In this document: in pieces, positions 52,612 through 62,036 of the stretch | Layout: each line of letters starts with the position of its first letter | Position numbering within the stretch: the first letter of the stretch is position 1 | Assembly (NCBI RefSeq): GCF_963664135.1 | Contig: NZ_OY760905.1 | Location: 930,001 to 994,000 of the forward strand | Origin: an uncultured Acetobacterium sp. | GTDB lineage: Bacteria > Bacillota > Clostridia > Eubacteriales > Eubacteriaceae | Reading direction: 5' to 3' | Length of the DNA: 64,000 bases | Notes under the pieces: model-generated | The model's database searches: none | What the model saw: only the letters and a program-made list of their open reading frames with translations | Told to the model about the DNA's origin: nothing | Program-made: the position numbers and the translations under genes

Positions 52612-55224
52612 CTAGTAATTAATAGGTCGGTTAAGTAAATTAGCTGGTGCTTTTAATTCATCGACTTCAACAATCGTATCCAATTGCAATATAATACCAA
52701 GGTCACTAACATTTTCAAATACTGCTTTTAACAATTTATTGTTTTTCGGTATATTGCCACTGAGTTTGTTTATAAACGATACCCCGATCATTTTTAAAAT
52801 TTCTGTTCTGATTTTTCTTATAAGTTTGCACGCTTCACAATAACTCTTTGCATCATCGAGCATTTCCGGATTTTTTGTCATTTTTGCAATTGCATTAAAT
52901 GCTTCCTCATCATTGGGTCCTACCACATGATTATTTTTATCAATCCAACTTCTTAGTGTTGTTTGATGTTTTTTACAACCATGCTTAGCTAATTCCTCTG
53001 AGAGTTTATAATATGACAAGTCTCGTTCAATCATAAATTTCTGTAAAACACTCTTCCAATAACCTGATTTTTCATATGCAATTTGCGCATCTATATTTAA
53101 TGTACCTGTATTCAGCAAATTTTCAAGTATATTATCCACAATATCTTTTGTAAAATCATCATTCTTTGTGAAGACTAATTTGTTACCCGGTTCAAGTTCA
53201 TCTACGTTGACCTCAAAAACAGCACTCTTTTCAGCATAGAAAACATGTGCTTTATACAATTTGGTAAATAGAATCATTTCACCATCAGAAAACGAACCGA
53301 TTTTAACAATATCAGTTAATGTAGAATTGTCACTGTTTGTTTTATTAATGATACCTCTGGCCTCAAGTTCAACCATTTGATTTATAAGACATGTTAGATC
53401 ATACGTAATATGTTCTATTTCAATAACCTCTGTGTAGTCATCATTTATATCATCATAAAAAAGATCGAGGTATGTTTCGTTTTCATCTAATAATATTGTT
53501 GATAACGCATTGAGTCTAGCCTCTATTTTTTTTGCTAAATTGAGTTTAAATCTCCAGATTTCAGCTTCAAATTCGTATGTGAGTATTGTAATAACAGGAG
53601 AAGCACCACACTTGAAAGGATTAAAACGTTTACCTTCTAAATAACCGGAAACAATAATATTGTCATAAAGCACGGAATTATCAAAACGATTACACGTAAC
53701 AATAGTTAAATTAGCCGGTGATCCACCCCAATCCTCAACCATACGTTTATTCAAAGCTTCGATATAATAAGCTTTTGGTACAATAATTGCGACATTTTGC
53801 TTGCACTGATTTTGCAAAACCTTTTTCAAAGCATTTTCTTTGTTACTAACCATATAATTTTCAAAATACAGATACTCTAATTGTTTTAAAATGTATGTTG
53901 TTTTTTCTTGTAGTTCATTTGGAAATTCAACCGCTTCTTTCCACAAATTCTCGATTCTCTTATAGGGAGAAACTACCTCTATATAGCCTTCGGTAATTAA
54001 TCTTTCTAAGAATCCCATTGGAAATAACGCCGTCAAAAAAAGATTTAGTAAGGCATATGCATAAATAATGAATTGTTTAATATCCTCTCTGCCATTCTCG
54101 TAATTTCTCAAAAAATATAAAGCTTTTTTTATATCTCTATAATCTTCCCAAGATTGCTGGCTTTCGATAAAAATTGGTCGTATTATTTTGCTAATTATAT
54201 TTTCTGTTTGCTTATGCAACTCCCTTGTAAGACCATTTTTTACATTGATCGGCCCTGTATTTTTCATGAGAAAATCTTTTGTGCATGCAAAAACGTTTGA
54301 GTCATCACAAAATTCCAAAATAGTTACGCAATTTTCGCAATCAATATTAGCGGATAAATATATATATTTAAGTGATCTGCGATTTAATAATTCAGGTAAT
54401 TCTGTTTTGCCTTTTTCAATGATATCATTGCCACTAATCATTAAACCATTTATTTTATTGCCATTATTTTCAAATAAAAGATCTCGTGCAACCGATACTT
54501 TTCCTGTGATTTTGATAACCGGTTCTGTTTTACCACGATTACCACCATAAGGGTATTCATCATTATCAGTAAAATATGAAGCCGTTACAATCTCTAATAA
54601 TTTTATCTTTTTATTGTCATCATAGTGTATTGTAAGACCATTTAATATTTTATCTGCTCTTTCACGAGACATTACAACTATTGCTGAAGAATTAATAATG
54701 CTTGGTATCTTGTTTATTGAAATCTCTAACACATTTGATATGAAATCAAGTCGATTAATATTGCTTTTTCGAATTCCACGACCGTCCAACCTCTTTGCAT
54801 CACCCTTGTAAGGTTCAATTTTATACCTGTCCTGAAAATCTATCCAAGTTTTGTCAGTTTCATCCTTTTGAAGCAAGATATATTTCTTATTTCCTACGCC
54901 AAAATCCTTTTCTTCAAATCCACCAAAAATATATCTTTGCTTGTCATAAATAACAGTATCCCCAATTTCGAAGGAGTTTATAACATCATCTACTTCTGTT
55001 TCATCCAACACCAAATTACTAATTGCTATTGCAGTAATTAGAATAATATCAAAACAAATAGAACCTGTATGTAATATAAAACCTACATTATGCTTTTTTT
55101 GATCATACGTATTTGCGATAAATTCACTAAAAACTTTAAGTAGTTCTTCCTTTGAAATCAAGGAATCTTCTATAAGGAGATCACATTTTTCAATAACATA
55201 TTTCATTAGATTGGTATTTTTCAC
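52612..55224 (-). CDS. DrmE-like DISARM accessory protein
   Basis: This 870-residue protein starts at GTG after AGGAG. Its position directly upstream of drmA and its size fit DrmE of class 2 DISARM. The sequence has few catalytic motifs. The N-terminal part contains VNDVI-type strands and a QRYIFGGFEEKDFGVGN region. The middle (440-560) has VAIIVPKAYYIEALNKRM and IVTCNRF, reminiscent of a degenerate helicase C-terminal or PLD-like fold. The C-terminus (740-870) has a helix-turn-helix-like HGCKKHQTTLRSWIDKN followed by a four-helix region. The DrmE name rests on context and general pattern, not on a diagnostic motif. Confidence 0.6.
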   Translation of the reverse strand: MKNTNLMKYVIEKCDLLIEDSLISKEELLKVFSEFIANTYDQKKHNVGFILHTGSICFDIILITAIAISNLVLDETEVDDVINSFEIGDTVIYDKQRYIFGGFEEKDFGVGNKKYILLQKDETDKTWIDFQDRYKIEPYKGDAKRLDGRGIRKSNINRLDFISNVLEISINKIPSIINSSAIVVMSRERADKILNGLTIHYDDNKKIKLLEIVTASYFTDNDEYPYGGNRGKTEPVIKITGKVSVARDLLFENNGNKINGLMISGNDIIEKGKTELPELLNRRSLKYIYLSANIDCENCVTILEFCDDSNVFACTKDFLMKNTGPINVKNGLTRELHKQTENIISKIIRPIFIESQQSWEDYRDIKKALYFLRNYENGREDIKQFIIYAYALLNLFLTALFPMGFLERLITEGYIEVVSPYKRIENLWKEAVEFPNELQEKTTYILKQLEYLYFENYMVSNKENALKKVLQNQCKQNVAIIVPKAYYIEALNKRMVEDWGGSPANLTIVTCNRFDNSVLYDNIIVSGYLEGKRFNPFKCGASPVITILTYEFEAEIWRFKLNLAKKIEARLNALSTILLDENETYLDLFYDDINDDYTEVIEIEHITYDLTCLINQMVELEARGIINKTNSDNSTLTDIVKIGSFSDGEMILFTKLYKAHVFYAEKSAVFEVNVDELEPGNKLVFTKNDDFTKDIVDNILENLLNTGTLNIDAQIAYEKSGYWKSVLQKFMIERDLSYYKLSEELAKHGCKKHQTTLRSWIDKNNHVVGPNDEEAFNAIAKMTKNPEMLDDAKSYCEACKLIRKIRTEILKMIGVSFINKLSGNIPKNNKLLKAVFENVSDLGIILQLDTIVEVDELKAPANLLNRPINY

Positions 55225-55401
55225 AATAACGCTCCTATTCTGACATGTGTTTTAAATCTGGATAGTTATCAAATTTAAATTGAATAAACATACTTTCAAC
55301 TATAATGAGCATACCGAACAGCATTTTTTATTTAAAAATGCCCTAGTATACGAGTATGAGCATTGGATTTACAGCAAATAGGATACACTTAGTCATAGTG
55401 T
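55225..55401 (-). other. 177-base gap inside the DISARM operon
   Basis: The gap lies between the receiver-domain gene and the DrmE-like gene. It contains a weak AT-rich hairpin at 55320-55341 (GCATTTTTTATTT and AAAAATGC). This could terminate the upstream transcript or mark a second promoter region for the core DISARM genes. No reading frame is credible here. Confidence 0.4.
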
Positions 55402-57114
55402 CTAATTTTCCGTTGATGAATCAAGCATATTTGGAATATTTAACAAAGAAACCCCAACTCTACTGATATGATTAGCTGTATTATTTGCTAAACGCTGTGT
55501 ATAGTTTTCTTTTTGATTGCCCAAGTATAACAAATCGATCCCATTTAGTTCATCGATGTTTTTTGCGGTTATTTTGTTTTCCATAATCTCATCTTCTATT
55601 TTAAATGTCATTGTTTTTGTTGACCATTTAATTGAAATATATTTTCCATCAGTTCTGATATATGAATAGCAGTCTGTTTCTGCATGCTTTATTGATGTTT
55701 TTGCACTCGTTTCTTGGCCAACAACAAATAAATAGTTTCTATTAATTTTTTCAGGTAACGCACAATCACAATGTGGTGTTATACATATGATGTATTGGGA
55801 CTTATTATTACTTTTTGCTTTGGTTACCTCAATTTGCATTTCACCATCAAGATTTACCGCAACAGCCGTTTCAGTTGTTGTTTCATTCTTAATATTTACG
55901 CATTTTTTGCTACCAATTTTAAAGATATCACCGAAAAGTAACTTCGTATTCTCTCTTTCTCCTAAACTTAAATTTTCGGTTAACAATGAATTGTAATGTA
56001 CAATTTCTTTTACTTTTGTTGATATTTTTTCTTCTTTTATATCTATTCCTTTGGTTTGAATATAATTTTCTTTATATTTTATAGTTTCTAAATTTAGAGT
56101 GCTGCCAAAGTTTTTCATTTCATCAATAAAAATATTTGAAAAAATATTTTGGCCATTGTTTTTATGAATATGATACAGAAACACTTCCTCATCAATATCT
56201 TTATAATTCGACAGTAAGTATTTCGTGTTTTGACGTACTCTATTACACACCTCTACCCATGTTAAAGTAACAAAGTTATGAGGATCAACCAAAATAAATT
56301 CTGACAGTTTGTTCAGTATAGCATTCGGTTCTATACCCCTCTTCGATGAAACGGAATTCTTCTCCAATAAAATTATAATAGTATCTGCTAGCTTGAATAC
56401 GCTATTTAGATTATCTATTAGTTGTATATTTAAATATTTCCCGTCCTTTTCATTGCGTAACAGGCTGCCCTTGACGATACCGATAATATTAATCAACTCA
56501 GCCAGATTAATTTCTATATTCCATGCTTCTTTTGCTTCACTTAGTTTATTAACAAAATACTCTCTCTTTAGCGGATCCTGATTTAATATTTTTCCAATTA
56601 CCTTTGATTCATTTCTAATAAATCCATTCAAAAATTCATTTATTAGAGCTTTATCATCGTTATATTCGTCTAAAATATCATCAACTATCTCTGAGCATTT
56701 TTCTAAAAAAGCTCTATTATATTTGCAAAAATAACCAAATAATTGTTTAGTAATAATATTCACATCTTCCTGTGTGTATATTGCAATATACCTGATTTTA
56801 TTTTCACAGGCTTTTTCAATAATTTTCAAGGTATCCTGAAACGGAATTTCTTCAGACGTTAACTGCCAATCAATAATAATTAAATCATTTTTTTCAATTC
56901 TACTGATCGTATCATCCAGATCAATATATCTTACAAGCTCTACACTCTTTTTACTATCTATCAACGATTTATATAATTGCTTGCCGGCTTCGGCATCCGA
57001 ATCAAACGTATCTAGTCTAATATCTGAATAAGGTTCAACAAATTTATCATCTATGCAAATCACATTTATGATTGATTCATCCACTATCTTTTCTGCAATA
57101 TTACTAAAGCTCAT
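55402..57114 (-). CDS. Receiver-domain protein encoded with the DISARM GHKL ATPase
   Basis: This 570-residue protein has an N-terminal receiver-like domain: an acidic pair in CIDDKF (residues 20-25), a candidate phosphoacceptor Asp82 in DLIIIDWQLTSE, and a conserved-position Thr114 in YIAIYTQED. The remaining 440 residues match no family I recognise. They contain a helical region (120-330) and a C-terminal beta-rich domain with ICITPHCDCALPEKIN, a possible Cys/His metal site. No DNA-binding output domain is evident. Its start lies 11 bases inside the end of the upstream GHKL gene, after GAGGAG, so the two products are made together. It looks like the response-regulator half of a two-component-like pair. 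Confidence 0.65.
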   Translation of the reverse strand: MSFSNIAEKIVDESIINVICIDDKFVEPYSDIRLDTFDSDAEAGKQLYKSLIDSKKSVELVRYIDLDDTISRIEKNDLIIIDWQLTSEEIPFQDTLKIIEKACENKIRYIAIYTQEDVNIITKQLFGYFCKYNRAFLEKCSEIVDDILDEYNDDKALINEFLNGFIRNESKVIGKILNQDPLKREYFVNKLSEAKEAWNIEINLAELINIIGIVKGSLLRNEKDGKYLNIQLIDNLNSVFKLADTIIILLEKNSVSSKRGIEPNAILNKLSEFILVDPHNFVTLTWVEVCNRVRQNTKYLLSNYKDIDEEVFLYHIHKNNGQNIFSNIFIDEMKNFGSTLNLETIKYKENYIQTKGIDIKEEKISTKVKEIVHYNSLLTENLSLGERENTKLLFGDIFKIGSKKCVNIKNETTTETAVAVNLDGEMQIEVTKAKSNNKSQYIICITPHCDCALPEKINRNYLFVVGQETSAKTSIKHAETDCYSYIRTDGKYISIKWSTKTMTFKIEDEIMENKITAKNIDELNGIDLLYLGNQKENYTQRLANNTANHISRVGVSLLNIPNMLDSSTEN

Positions 57115-60025
57115 TGTTTTCTCCTCTATAACTTGTTATGACAAAACATGCACCTTCAAATTTGTTGTATTCTTTGTCATTTGTTGCATATATATCAAGT
57201 CCTACGGTTCTTAAATTTGTTCTGGCAAGATATAGGCCCATACCTCTACCACTTGGTTTTTTGCTATAAAATAATTCAAAGCACCTATCTAATTCTGTAA
57301 AACTCATTTTTTTTCCGGAATTAATAATCAAAACCTCACCATTCTCATTAACATCAAGTCGGATTATCTTCTTTTCAGTACTTCTGATCCAATATAAGGC
57401 ATTGTTTATGATATTTATATAGACCGGCATAATTATAGATTCAAACGTGTTAATAGAATAATTTAAAAAATTATCCGTTGTTTTAAATTCAATGTCTTCT
57501 TTTTTAAATGAAATTTCATAAAAGTCCAGTATTGTCTTTTTTATATCTCTTCCAGTAATCATGCGTTTGCTTCTGCGCATAGTACGATATAATGGAACTA
57601 AAAGCTTATGATTCCTTTCCAAGTGTTCAAATGAGGTTTTAAGAGAACTAAATATTTCCTTTTCATTCGGTTTAATCTTAGCCCCCAAATCTACCAGACT
57701 TTTATGGATATTGCCATATAGAACATTAAATTGGTGATCGATCAATTCTATAGATATGCCTAATTGTGCTAATTCCTGTAACTCATTTACTTTTTTCTCT
57801 AATATGGTATACTCATTTTTATAAATATGTAGTAATTCAATATCATTCTTTTGATATGTCATATTGGCAAAAAAATCTCTTGCTTTTTCTAAGTACACTT
57901 TTTCTTCATTATAATCGCTAACTATTTGGTCTAGCTCTAACAGTTTTGATCTTAAAATACCTGAATTATCTTTGTTGTCGACTTTTGATATACTCTTTAA
58001 TTCAATTTCATACTTTGAATATTGACTTTTGATATTATTTATAATAACACTAAAATTCGCACTAATATTTTCTATTGAGGTTTGTTTATCATTAACAATT
58101 TCATTGCTAAATTTCTTCTGTTTTTCTAAGTAGCTGTCTAGCAATTTATTAATTCGAGTATTGCAACGTAGTATATAATTCAACCTTTTAAGAATATTTT
58201 TAGCTTCTTGATATTCTTCGCCATATGAAAATAATCTATCTTTATCTCTATCCGATAAAAGAATACCCTCCGGCTTTATTATTTTTAATTTCGAAATTAT
58301 TTTTTCAAAGTTATCTAATTTATAAAAAAATCTGACTTCATCCAATTCATTAATACATTCCATTGAAATTATTGCATTCAAATCATTTTCAAATTTTATG
58401 CAATTAATAATCAACTCTTTAAGTACGGCATAGCTTTCTTTTAAATCTTTTCTAAAAATATCATGTTGAATTTTAGCCTGTTTCTTTTCCTCTAGAAGTC
58501 TCTTTCTATTATCTATTTCATTTTTCTCAAACTCTTTTAATTTTTTTTGTTCCTCACGGCGTTGATCCCTCGTTTTCTTCAATTCAGAATTTGTGCCATA
58601 ATACTCCTTGGCAAGAGTTTCAAAGAATTCGATCAAATCACTTTTAAACTCTTTATAGGCTTTATTACTCGTTAGACCTTCACGACCGGCTTTATCATAT
58701 AAGTTAGGGTTTTCTTCTTTACTCAACGCAATGTAGCCAAACATCTTACGATGACTAAAATAATGTGAACCCGCACTCTTACTTCTTCTTTGTTCGAATT
58801 CTAAAAAATCCGCATCCAATTTACCATAAGGTAGTACTCTAAAGCCATCTCTATAAATTAATAAACCCGAAAAGGAATCAAGTTTTCTTTTATAGATACT
58901 ATATTGTTCCGGTGATAAGGAGGAAATACCTTCCTTGCCTTCAATAAACGCCAATTTTATTTTAAAATTTTTATACTCGGTTTCTTTAGGTAATCTATTT
59001 GGCTTCCAGATGTATTCAATTACTTCTGTATCAACTTTTATATTTCCAGTAAAACAGCCAAAATCATCAAAATTACCATCTATCCAATGTTCACAATTAA
59101 CTAAGTCATCTTTTGTGAAGAACTCTTTTGTCGCTAAATAATCAACTTTATTTTCCTCTTTATAGATATAAATCTTTGCACCCGTATCATTATCGGTGTC
59201 CAAGTATTTTTTGAATTCATCCTCAAACGGATTAAATAATCCACTTAATGCAGAAGTAAAATATCCAGTATCGGAATTGTCCGTAGATGATTTATTTGCA
59301 AGATCTTTTAACTCTTTTATCGGATTGAAAACAACAAAAACAGTTCCATGTTTAAATTTTTTATACCATTCATTAATATCATCCAAAATAGCACTCGGTA
59401 TTATTTTATAATTAGTTAGATCACTCTCAATATTAATTTTTGTTTGCAACAAAAGCATGTCGTGGTTCCAGCTATCTAATTTTAAATTGTTTCTAAATTC
59501 GTTTTGTAATTGAGTATATACTAATTGCAAGTCCTTAATTTGATTAAATGAAGCAACCGGAATTTCTAGCTCCTCTAAAAAAGCATTATAATTTTCACCA
59601 ATTTGCCAATTAATAAATAGCATTTGAAAATCATCGTTTTCTTTTTTCGTAATAAGCAACATATGATTTCCCAAAAAAGCCGATGATAACCTACCTATCC
59701 CTTTTTCACCAAGTGAAACTCTTTGTTCTTTTCCTAATTTATCTTGTTCATTTAGATTAATGCTTTGGCTCTTCTTACTATCCGTCCCTAACACTATCCA
59801 TCTATTTATAATATCTTCATATGACATACCATGCCCATCATCTTTTATTAAGAAAAGCTCCTGCTCAACATCCTTATATCCTTTGCAATATAAGTCTGCA
59901 TGAAATCTGTCACCATATGCATCATAGCCATTTTTCCAAAGTTCGCTAATTGATGTTGGTAAATCTGCAATTTGATTTTTTCCAAGCAAGTCTATAGCTC
60001 TTGCTTTTGTTCTAAAATTAGCCAT
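57104..60025 (-). CDS. Large ATPase with N-terminal Hsp90/MORC-like and C-terminal histidine-kinase-like GHKL domains
   Basis: This protein is 973 residues long. The N-terminal GHKL domain has the N-box SISELWKNGYDAY (about residues 25-37), LIKDDGHGM near 60 and GEKGIGRLSSAFLG near 105, the pattern of Hsp90, MutL and prokaryotic MORC-like ATPases. A long coiled coil rich in Lys/Glu spans about 485-800. The C-terminal domain is again GHKL but of histidine-kinase type: NIINNALYWI near 875, then CFELFYSKKPSGRGMGLYLA near 925. A possible phosphoacceptor His is in IELIDHQFNVLYG. It precedes a receiver-domain gene with overlapping ends and follows drmMII by 15 bases. It is probably a sensor ATPase of the defence system. 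Confidence 0.8.
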   Translation of the reverse strand: MANFRTKARAIDLLGKNQIADLPTSISELWKNGYDAYGDRFHADLYCKGYKDVEQELFLIKDDGHGMSYEDIINRWIVLGTDSKKSQSINLNEQDKLGKEQRVSLGEKGIGRLSSAFLGNHMLLITKKENDDFQMLFINWQIGENYNAFLEELEIPVASFNQIKDLQLVYTQLQNEFRNNLKLDSWNHDMLLLQTKINIESDLTNYKIIPSAILDDINEWYKKFKHGTVFVVFNPIKELKDLANKSSTDNSDTGYFTSALSGLFNPFEDEFKKYLDTDNDTGAKIYIYKEENKVDYLATKEFFTKDDLVNCEHWIDGNFDDFGCFTGNIKVDTEVIEYIWKPNRLPKETEYKNFKIKLAFIEGKEGISSLSPEQYSIYKRKLDSFSGLLIYRDGFRVLPYGKLDADFLEFEQRRSKSAGSHYFSHRKMFGYIALSKEENPNLYDKAGREGLTSNKAYKEFKSDLIEFFETLAKEYYGTNSELKKTRDQRREEQKKLKEFEKNEIDNRKRLLEEKKQAKIQHDIFRKDLKESYAVLKELIINCIKFENDLNAIISMECINELDEVRFFYKLDNFEKIISKLKIIKPEGILLSDRDKDRLFSYGEEYQEAKNILKRLNYILRCNTRINKLLDSYLEKQKKFSNEIVNDKQTSIENISANFSVIINNIKSQYSKYEIELKSISKVDNKDNSGILRSKLLELDQIVSDYNEEKVYLEKARDFFANMTYQKNDIELLHIYKNEYTILEKKVNELQELAQLGISIELIDHQFNVLYGNIHKSLVDLGAKIKPNEKEIFSSLKTSFEHLERNHKLLVPLYRTMRRSKRMITGRDIKKTILDFYEISFKKEDIEFKTTDNFLNYSINTFESIIMPVYINIINNALYWIRSTEKKIIRLDVNENGEVLIINSGKKMSFTELDRCFELFYSKKPSGRGMGLYLARTNLRTVGLDIYATNDKEYNKFEGACFVITSYRGENNEL

Positions 60026-60040
60026 AATATCTCCTTGTCA

Positions 60041-61141
60041 CTATTTTTGACTGGCTGTTTTATAAATATATGTTTCTATCATCTCAAGAATATGATTTCC
60101 ACTTGCTTCCGCTAATTTAGGCGGCACAGCATTACCAATCTGTTTACCAATATTACTCAATGAACCAAAAAAAACATAACTGTCATCAAATGTTTGTAAT
60201 CTCGCTGCTTCTCTTGCCGATATTGCTCGATCTTGAGTTGGATGACCAAATCTACCTTTGCTGTAGGCTAAACAACCTGCTGTAATTGTAGGAGCTAAAC
60301 TATTACTATCCATTCTTCCATACACATCTTTATAACCTACATTATCTTTGTGACAAGCTAGCCCTAATTTATCCGGCCAATCTGTCCTGCTTCCACCATC
60401 ATGCGGTGTATTTCTTATCCGTTCAATGTTCTTATCTATTAGCTTCATACATGAATGATTAGGTATTGTCTCGTCACAAGACCCAGCTGATATTGGTGGT
60501 AGATCATTAATAATAGCAACTGTTGTCCAAGATTGTTTGCTGTTATTACTTAAACTATTCTTGTCTTCATGGGTTTCAGGTGGCATCTCGAATTCATAGT
60601 CTTTTGGAAAATATTTTTTATAAATATCTTTTCTGATCCCATGCAGTACTAACCGCTTTCGACTTTGTGGCACACCATAGTTTGCAGTATTTACAACTTG
60701 ACTTTTGATTAAATACTCTTGTTCTAATTGATCACAGGCCTGTTTAAATATATTTTTACCAATACCTTTTGACATTCCAGCAACATTTTCCATTAAAATG
60801 AACCATGGTTTTGTCTCATTAATCAATCTGACAAAATCAAATACCAATTGATTTCGTTCATCATTTTTATTTCTTGGACCAACCGAAGAAAATCCTTGAC
60901 ACGGAGGGCAACCGGCAAGGAGAAACATATCGCCTTTTATTAAATTAGCCTTATTTAATAGTTGCGCACCACTTACTTCTTTAATATTTTTATCTAAAAC
61001 AATATCACCTATATTATAAGTATAAGTTTCTATCGCTTCACTGTCTATTTCCACAGCAGCTCTGACTTCAAAACCAGCTCGAATGAGCCCCGAAGATAAT
61101 CCTCCTGCTCCAGAAAATAAATCAATCACTGGAATACACAT
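60041..61141 (-). CDS. drmMII: DNA (cytosine-5-)-methyltransferase, DISARM DrmMII-type
   Basis: This 366-residue C5-cytosine methyltransferase has motif I IDLFSGAGGLSSGL, motif IV AGCPPCQGFSS with catalytic Cys81, and motif VI FILMENVAGM. Motif VIII is YGVPQSRKRLVLHG, and motifs IX-X end with GNAVPPKLAEASG. In class 2 DISARM this enzyme marks host DNA so that the DrmA/DrmB machinery spares it. The recognition sequence cannot be read from the target region. The start follows GAGGTG. A long AT-rich gap precedes it, so it probably has its own promoter. Confidence 0.92.
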   Translation of the reverse strand: MCIPVIDLFSGAGGLSSGLIRAGFEVRAAVEIDSEAIETYTYNIGDIVLDKNIKEVSGAQLLNKANLIKGDMFLLAGCPPCQGFSSVGPRNKNDERNQLVFDFVRLINETKPWFILMENVAGMSKGIGKNIFKQACDQLEQEYLIKSQVVNTANYGVPQSRKRLVLHGIRKDIYKKYFPKDYEFEMPPETHEDKNSLSNNSKQSWTTVAIINDLPPISAGSCDETIPNHSCMKLIDKNIERIRNTPHDGGSRTDWPDKLGLACHKDNVGYKDVYGRMDSNSLAPTITAGCLAYSKGRFGHPTQDRAISAREAARLQTFDDSYVFFGSLSNIGKQIGNAVPPKLAEASGNHILEMIETYIYKTASQK

Positions 61142-61450
61142 TTATACTTTCACCTCAACTTGAAAAATCAACTTTCAAAAATAATAATCCCCAACTTATT
61201 TCAATATACTTAGAATCTTCAATTAATATAATTTAAAAATCAGTTGAATTTCAATGATACTCTTTGATTCCTTTATTGATTCTAAAATGATTTTATTGAA
61301 TATAAATTTCATTTTTATTCATTGTTTATATCAATAATTTTACCATATACTGTTACTATTAGCTACCTAACCTAACATTTTATAAGGCAACCAATTAAAA
61401 ATAGTATTGTTTAATTAAATAAACATTGACTAGAATAGAAATTTATTTTT
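61142..61450 (-). other. AT-rich promoter gap upstream of drmMII
   Basis: These 309 bases hold no credible frame. Close to the methyltransferase start is a small imperfect palindrome (TTGAAA...TTTCAA at about 61158-61176) that could be an operator. The very low GC content fits the rest of the island. Promoter hexamers are too degenerate in this composition to call with confidence. Confidence 0.35.
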
Positions 61451-61873
61451 TTATTGTTTTTTTCGTGAATTTAATTTTTCTTCTATAATATCAGCGCATT
61501 TTATTGTGTTTTTTTCAATCTCTTTTCCCCAAAAACGTAATACTAACCAATCATCTTGTTCTAGTGTTGTTGTCACTGTTTTATCACGTTTAATATTACC
61601 CTCTATTTTAGTTATCCAAAATTCTTTATTTGATTTTATATCATTTATTCTTTCTTCCCAATTGTAGCCATGCCAAAATTCACTATCGCAAAATACAGCG
61701 AGTTTTTTACTTTTAAAAACGATATCTGGTTTGCCGAATACGCTTGAGTCATTCTTTCTATATCGCAATCCACGACTCCATAATTCTTTTCTTAATAGTA
61801 TTTCGATTTTAGAATCTTTATTTTTCACTTGTTTCATATTACTACTGATTTCTTCAGGCGTTTTTTTTCGCAT
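61451..61873 (-). CDS. vsr: Very short patch repair endonuclease (Vsr)
   Basis: This 140-residue protein is a typical Vsr. It has MKQVKNKDSKIEILLRKELW at the start (NSR-type helix), GLRYRKNDSSVFGKPDIVF with Asp50, VFCDSEFWHGYNW with Asp63 and His68, and WLVLRFWGKEI at the end. Vsr nicks T:G mismatches created when 5-methylcytosine deaminates, so it is the standard companion of a C5 methyltransferase. The ATG follows AAGGAG. It is the most upstream gene of the minus-strand defence set. Confidence 0.9.
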   Translation of the reverse strand: MRKKTPEEISSNMKQVKNKDSKIEILLRKELWSRGLRYRKNDSSVFGKPDIVFKSKKLAVFCDSEFWHGYNWEERINDIKSNKEFWITKIEGNIKRDKTVTTTLEQDDWLVLRFWGKEIEKNTIKCADIIEEKLNSRKKQ

Positions 61874-62036
61874 TAAATTAACTCCTTGTAGATCAATACT
61901 TCATAAATTTTTCGATGCTTTATTTGTAATATAAACTCATAAAATTATGAGTTTATCAGTTTTTAACGAACACGTAAATATTTGAATTTTAACCGTACAC
62001 TTTAATTAAGCTAAACAACTACTGATATTAACATGG

